From Daedaleopsis sinensis (taxonomy: Eukaryota > Basidiomycota > Agaricomycetes > Polyporales > Polyporaceae): 64,000 nt of DNA. Below, in pieces: positions 59,851-64,000 of this stretch. The stretch spans positions 2,232,001-2,296,000 of the forward strand of contig CM066304.1 of NCBI GenBank assembly GCA_033807695.1, in the 5' to 3' direction. Position numbers and translations under genes: made by a program. The notes beneath the pieces were generated by a model that saw nothing but the letters and a program-made list of their open reading frames with translations, did not search any database and was not told the DNA's origin. Every line of letters begins with the position of its first letter. Position 1 is the first letter of the stretch.

Positions 59851-60374
59851 ATTCACCCTGTATCAGGTGCAAGTTATCATGTGACAATGTATTGACAATA
59901 GTACATAGGCATTAGCAATATCTACATGGTATATGAGCTGCTAAGTGGCCAGGTCCCACCGGCATCAAAGAACTAGTATACTGAACGCCATGATGCAGAC
60001 ACCGAGGACTCAGAGACCACCGTGGGAGAGGCCCTCTAAGCCTGAGGCCAGTAAAGAGCGATGCAGATGCTCTCTGCACTGCCACATACTCACCTACTGT
60101 GTTTTCAAACCGACATTCACAACAGAGAGCTGCAGCACACAGCCGCTGACTCATATCAGTGCATAGTTAAGATAAGCGGGCATTTATTGATGATGCCGGC
60201 ATCTATCTTCGAGCATACAAGGTACGAACAAATGAGAAGTCCATATACGGACACACATCACATACAGAAGAATACGAACAAGAGAGGCATGTGGAATGAT
60301 AGGCGGGAGACGAACAAACGGACCAGCGAGCAAGTGAAAACGAATGTGGGGAGCAAGTGTCAAGAGACACATTA
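59851..60374. other. Non-coding spacer, no gene seen
   Basis: Short open stretches on both strands only. No conserved motif. Confidence 0.45.
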
Positions 60375-61744
60375 CTAGATGGCACCAATGGCGGTCTCAA
60401 CCCTGGCCTTTTTGGCCATCGGCGCATCCAGGTCCTGGGGCTCAGCAGCGGCATGCTTCTGACCGGCGGTGGTGTCGTTCTGGTTGGTGACAGGACCTGC
60501 GGTGGAAGCGATGGATTGAGGCATGTCCGGAGCGGGCGCGTCGGACATGGTGGCGGGCGCGTCAGATGTGGCGGGAGCGGGCACGGAGGGTGTGGCGGGA
60601 GCGGGCGCGGACGGCGTGGCGGGAGCGGGCGCATCGGATGTGGCGGGAGCGGGCACGAATGGCGTGTTGGAACTAGGAGCAGATGGCGACGGCGTGCCGA
60701 GAGTGGGAGCAGGGGCAAGTCCCGGGGCGGGAGCAGGAGCCGACCACTGCGTACCCGGGACATCTGGAGGGGAGGGAGTCGACAGCTTCGAAGCCGGACC
60801 GGGAGGGGATGGGGCACCATTGGGTGCAGGGGTGGACGCAGGAGGCACGAGAGGGGTGGTGCTCACCGTCTGAGATGACGTCGGGTCGGCTGCAGGTGGG
60901 ACCTTGGGCTGCTCGAGCGGGACCATAGTGATAATAGCCCACTTGACATCCTCGACGGCCTCGCGGAGGTCAGCGTAGTCGGCATCCTCCTCCTCAACCA
61001 ACACCTTCTTCCACCATGACAAGCACATAGTCATCCTCGGGGGCGCTCTTGAGCAGTGGCCACGGGTCGTCGGGATCGCGCCTGCTGCTAGGTTGAATCC
61101 ACGCCCACCATTTGCAGAATTGGCCAAAGAACGACGGGAGCGATTGGTTTTTGGGGGTCTTGTCGTACTTGCGGCCGCGGGCGATCCAAAACTTGACTTC
61201 TTCAGGCCGGGACTTTGGAGAAAGCCAGTTTGACTGGGCCTGTAAATGAAGTTGAGTAGTCTGCGCGTGGGAGAGGGAGAAGGAAAACGTACAGAGCCGT
61301 CTGGGTATTCGAGCACCTTCTCGAAGTCACCCCAAAGAGTGACTAATTCCCCCCACCACACCTCCTTGCTGACCTAGTCGAGATACTCCTTTGCTGTGAC
61401 GACCCAGGTGGGTGTCTCCAGCTCGCCGTCCTCATTGTCCTCGTCCTCCGAGTCATTCTGCTGCCCAAGCGCAAGGCTGGCAAGGATATCTTCGGTCTTC
61501 TCGCCCCCCAGGACGCGCGCGAGAACGATCTTGTTCCGGGCATCCAGTGCGTGGTGCTCTTCTTCGTAGGTGAGTGGGCGCGGAGGGGCGGCTCTGGGAG
61601 CGGCTGTCGTAGCAGGAGACGATGAAGGAGTGGAAGTGGACGGTGTGTTTCCGACAGTGGGCGTGTGGTCAGTGGGAGTGCGGTCAGAGGGCGCGGGCGT
61701 CTCGCTGCCCTCGAGAGAAGCCGTGGCTGTGACAGCCGGTTCAA
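60375..61744 (-). pseudogene. Repeat-family gene with stop and frameshift; Pro/Ala 24-bp coding repeat
   Basis: The 5' part (from about 61744) reads EGSETPAPSDRTPTDHTPTV, PPRPLTYEEEHHALDARNKI and WVVTAKEYLD, then TAG (complement 61374-61376), then VSKEVWWGELVTLWGDFEKV without a break in frame. After an intron (GTACGT..TACAG) it gives WLSPKSRPEEVKFWIARGRK and SFFGQFCKWWAWIQPSSRRD, then shifts frame near 61015 to reach KKVLVEEEDADYADLREAVE. The next 110 residues are Pro/Ala-rich with an 8-residue (24-bp) repeat such as PAPATPSV, and the end is nuclear-like basic (KKARVETAIGAI, TAG 60375-60377). This is a multi-copy polypore protein type; function unknown. Its 5' end is abutted by the foldback element. 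Confidence 0.6.
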
Positions 61745-62082
61745 CGTTAAGCTGTCACTAGCTGTGGTAGGTCTGATGTATTACGAACAGGTACTTTGTC
61801 TAAGCCTTATTGCAATAGGAACAGGCAAGGCATATGATGTATTACAAAGCCCTGGGGAGGTCATGGGCACCATCAGCTTGGCAAACCCAATTAGGCAAAA
61901 GGGTGCAAAAGGCTTGATATCCAAATTAAGCACATCAAAGGCTTATCTCTATAGATAATAGCACTATTAGGCCTATTCTGAGCGCGCCTTTGGGCGCCTA
62001 TTTTCGTTCCAGCATTCCCACACCTCCTACACCTGATTAGGTAATTTGCTGGGGGGCTACTATAGGTGGGGGATTGGTTCCA

Positions 62083-62695
62083 CTATTGCTCCCTCAATTC
62101 TGGATGGATTTGGATGGTTATAGGTGCATTGGAAAGGTATTAAAAGGGTCATTTAAGTGCACTATGAAGGGGGTATACTCTAGCTACATGCATGCTATAA
62201 ATTGCAACCTGATAGGCATAAATGCAGGTTTTCATTGGGGTATAGCCTACTTAATTCTAGGTGGGCATATGGGTGTTCTATCTTCCTAGAATACAGTACA
62301 AGAGCACTCTCTAACAAGCCCATGATCATAGAATTTCATCCAGTGGTTGGGGAGATATACTTTCCCTGCCCCATGAGGAGGAGGGGTCAGTGTATCTCCA
62401 CTAATTATGGTCAGAATTCTTTTGGGTTTTTTGGAATACACTCTAGATATATACTAGATGTAGGGTGTCCATGGTTCCTGGCCATAAAATATCAAGAGCT
62501 ATATATAGGAGGCATCTAATACTTCAGCCATAGAGGTGTTCCATCCTGAATAGAATGTGCAGTTCGTGATGAACACTGATGGTAAATACACTGCTGGAAA
62601 GCCAAAATATGTATCTTTCTAACGGTATAAGAATCATGACAATTGATCCACACAATCATCCGGTATTACTATCCTCTCCTCCTGCCCTTCATGTA
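62083..62695. repeat. Left arm of inverted repeat
   Basis: Pairs with 63397-64000 in reverse complement. Begins CTATTGCTCCCTCAATTCTG in the paired part and ends near CCTCTCCTCCTGCCC. Confidence 0.85.
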
Positions 62696-62851
62696 CTCTA
62701 ATTACCCTATGAAACCTCTATTTCTGCATGAATGTGCTTACTGCTATGTGGCTTTAGTAGCTACATTTACTACTTAACAACCTATGACCATAACTCATGC
62801 ATAGGCTGTGTACATGTACAATTATATTGCCGGACACTGTGTCTCTGGCAG

Positions 62852-62881
62852 GTGTCTTAAAGTGTCTTAAAGTGTCTTAAA
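62852..62881. repeat. 10-bp microsatellite (GTGTCTTAAA), three units
   Basis: Three exact tandem units inside the spacer of the foldback element. Confidence 0.85.
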
Positions 62882-63396
62882 GTCTTAATCTGTGTATGGG
62901 CCACATATCATGCAATTCTTCACTGTTTCCAATAAATTTGGACTCATTCAATAGGTACTGAAAATGATTATGTGTATGCAACATCAGATCTTTGGTAGCA
63001 TCATACAAAAAAATAATTATGGTGCAGACCACTTGAGACACACATATATCTGCACTAACAGCTTGGTATACCAGACTACTACATATGTAGAATCAGAAGG
63101 TAAGAATACTACCTGTAACCTATGTATATGAATGTCTCTACAGCTTATTGAACCCACTACATCTACATATCTTGTGCATAGACCGTAAAGATAGTATACA
63201 TATGTTCCTCTTTAACTGCTAGTACATATAGTCAGAGTTTGGAAATACTTAGTGAGCTGTTGCATATCTAGTTCTTCATCTGTGGGTCAAATTTTGGGCA
63301 CACAGATACAAAATGTATGTAGCTATCCATCAGAAAGGAGAGCATGAGATTTAGTTAACAATTCATAGAGATATAAGCATATGCCTGTTTAATGGG

Positions 63397-64000
63397 GTCA
63401 GGAGGAGAGGGTGGTAGAACCGGATGAGTTTGTGGATCAATTGCCACGATTCTTATACCGTTAGAAAGATACATACTGTGGCTTTCCAGCAGTGTATTCA
63501 CCATCAGTGTTCATCACGAACTGCACATTCTATTCAGGATGGAACACCTCTATGGCTGAAGTATTAGATGCCTCCTATATATAGCTCTTGATATTTTATG
63601 GCCAGGAACCATGGACACCCTACATCTAGTATATATCTAGAGTGTATTCCAAAAAACCCAAAAGAATTCTGACCATAATTAGTGGAGATACACTGACCCC
63701 TCCTCCTCATGGGGCAGGGAAAGTATATCTCCCCAACCACTGGATGAAATTCTATGATCATGGGCTTGTTAGAGAGTGCTCTTGTACTGTATTCTAGGAA
63801 GATAGAACACCCATATGCCCACCTAGAATTAAGTAGGCTATATCCCAATGAAAACCTGCATTTATGCCTATCAGGTTGCAATTTATAGCATGCATGTAGC
63901 TAGAGTATACCCCCTTCATAGTGCACTTGAATGACCCTTTTAATACCTTTCCAATGCACCTATAACCATCCAAATCTATCCAGAATTGAGGGAGCAATAG
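63397..64000. repeat. Right arm of inverted repeat (cut by window end)
   Basis: Reverse complement of 62083-62695, with differences at few positions, mostly near the inner end. The outer remainder of this arm lies beyond the window. Confidence 0.85.

Larger units (their letters stand above)
61774..64000. mobile_element. Large foldback (inverted-repeat) element, runs off the window
   Basis: Left arm 61774 to about 62695; its outer end is CTGATGTATTACGAACAGGT. The right arm begins about 63397 in reverse complement and is cut by the window end at 64000. The visible paired arms (62083-62695 and 63397-64000) differ at only a few positions, so each encodes the same 105-codon open stretch, which I do not regard as a gene. 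A spacer of about 700 bp separates them. The same family occurs, older and rearranged, at 52337-53077. No transposase or reverse transcriptase is visible, so it is non-autonomous or its coding part lies outside. Confidence 0.75.

Noticed and set aside
60357..60878. Gly/Arg-rich plus-strand open frame of about 170 codons
   Set aside because: Complement of the Pro/Ala repeat region of the minus-strand remnant.
62202..63881. Two identical 105-codon frames as a duplicated gene
   Set aside because: They are the two arms of an inverted repeat, use no clear start context and resemble no protein.

Overview
This is a eukaryotic nuclear window from a filamentous basidiomycete, most likely an Agaricomycete of the polypore type. 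The evidence is dense short introns (about 45-70 bp, GT..AG), short shared promoters, a DUF6533 membrane protein, basidiomycete-style ATG29 and SNX41/ATG20, and hAT and gag-like repeats of the kind common in polypores. No prokaryotic operon logic applies. All assignments come from reading translated exons by eye; exon borders are given only where I traced them.

The window has two compartments. From 1 to about 39.5 kb it is GC-rich and gene-dense, with mostly conserved single-copy genes. In order these are: clathrin heavy chain (partial, cut by the window start), a PQ-loop membrane protein, a DUF6533 membrane protein, the ubiquitin-shuttle retropepsin DDI1, an APH-fold kinase, a small NlpC/P60-like protein, an unknown 167-aa protein, ATG29, mitochondrial dihydroorotate dehydrogenase, dynamitin, mitochondrial GatA/HER2, a coiled-coil protein, a CCCH-zinc-finger/Smr protein, an N-acetylglucosamine-kinase-like protein, SNX41/ATG20, a Zn2Cys6 transcription factor, PDCD2/TSR4, and a coiled-coil plus PH-domain protein. 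Several pairs are divergent over very short spacers (ATG29/DHODH 120 bp, dynamitin/HER2 90 bp).

From about 39.5 kb to the end the character changes to repeat-rich, mostly AT-richer DNA with no intact host gene that I can support. It opens with an apparently complete hAT DNA transposon (40118-44480) with matching terminal inverted repeats and a perfect 8-bp target duplication. After it come a candidate solo LTR, minisatellites, decayed transposon-type coding remnants, a 732-bp foldback MITE sitting inside a gag-like gene with an AAG target duplication, and a large inverted-repeat element running off the window end. The in-frame stops in three of these remnants are all of the type a single C-to-T change in CAG or CGA would make, which suggests cytosine deamination or RIP-like decay.

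The host genes are housekeeping functions (vesicle coat, autophagy, pyrimidine synthesis, mitochondrial translation, dynein transport, ribosome assembly, RNA quality control) and do not form a pathway cluster. The most informative structures are the dated transposon insertions and the foldback repeat family.
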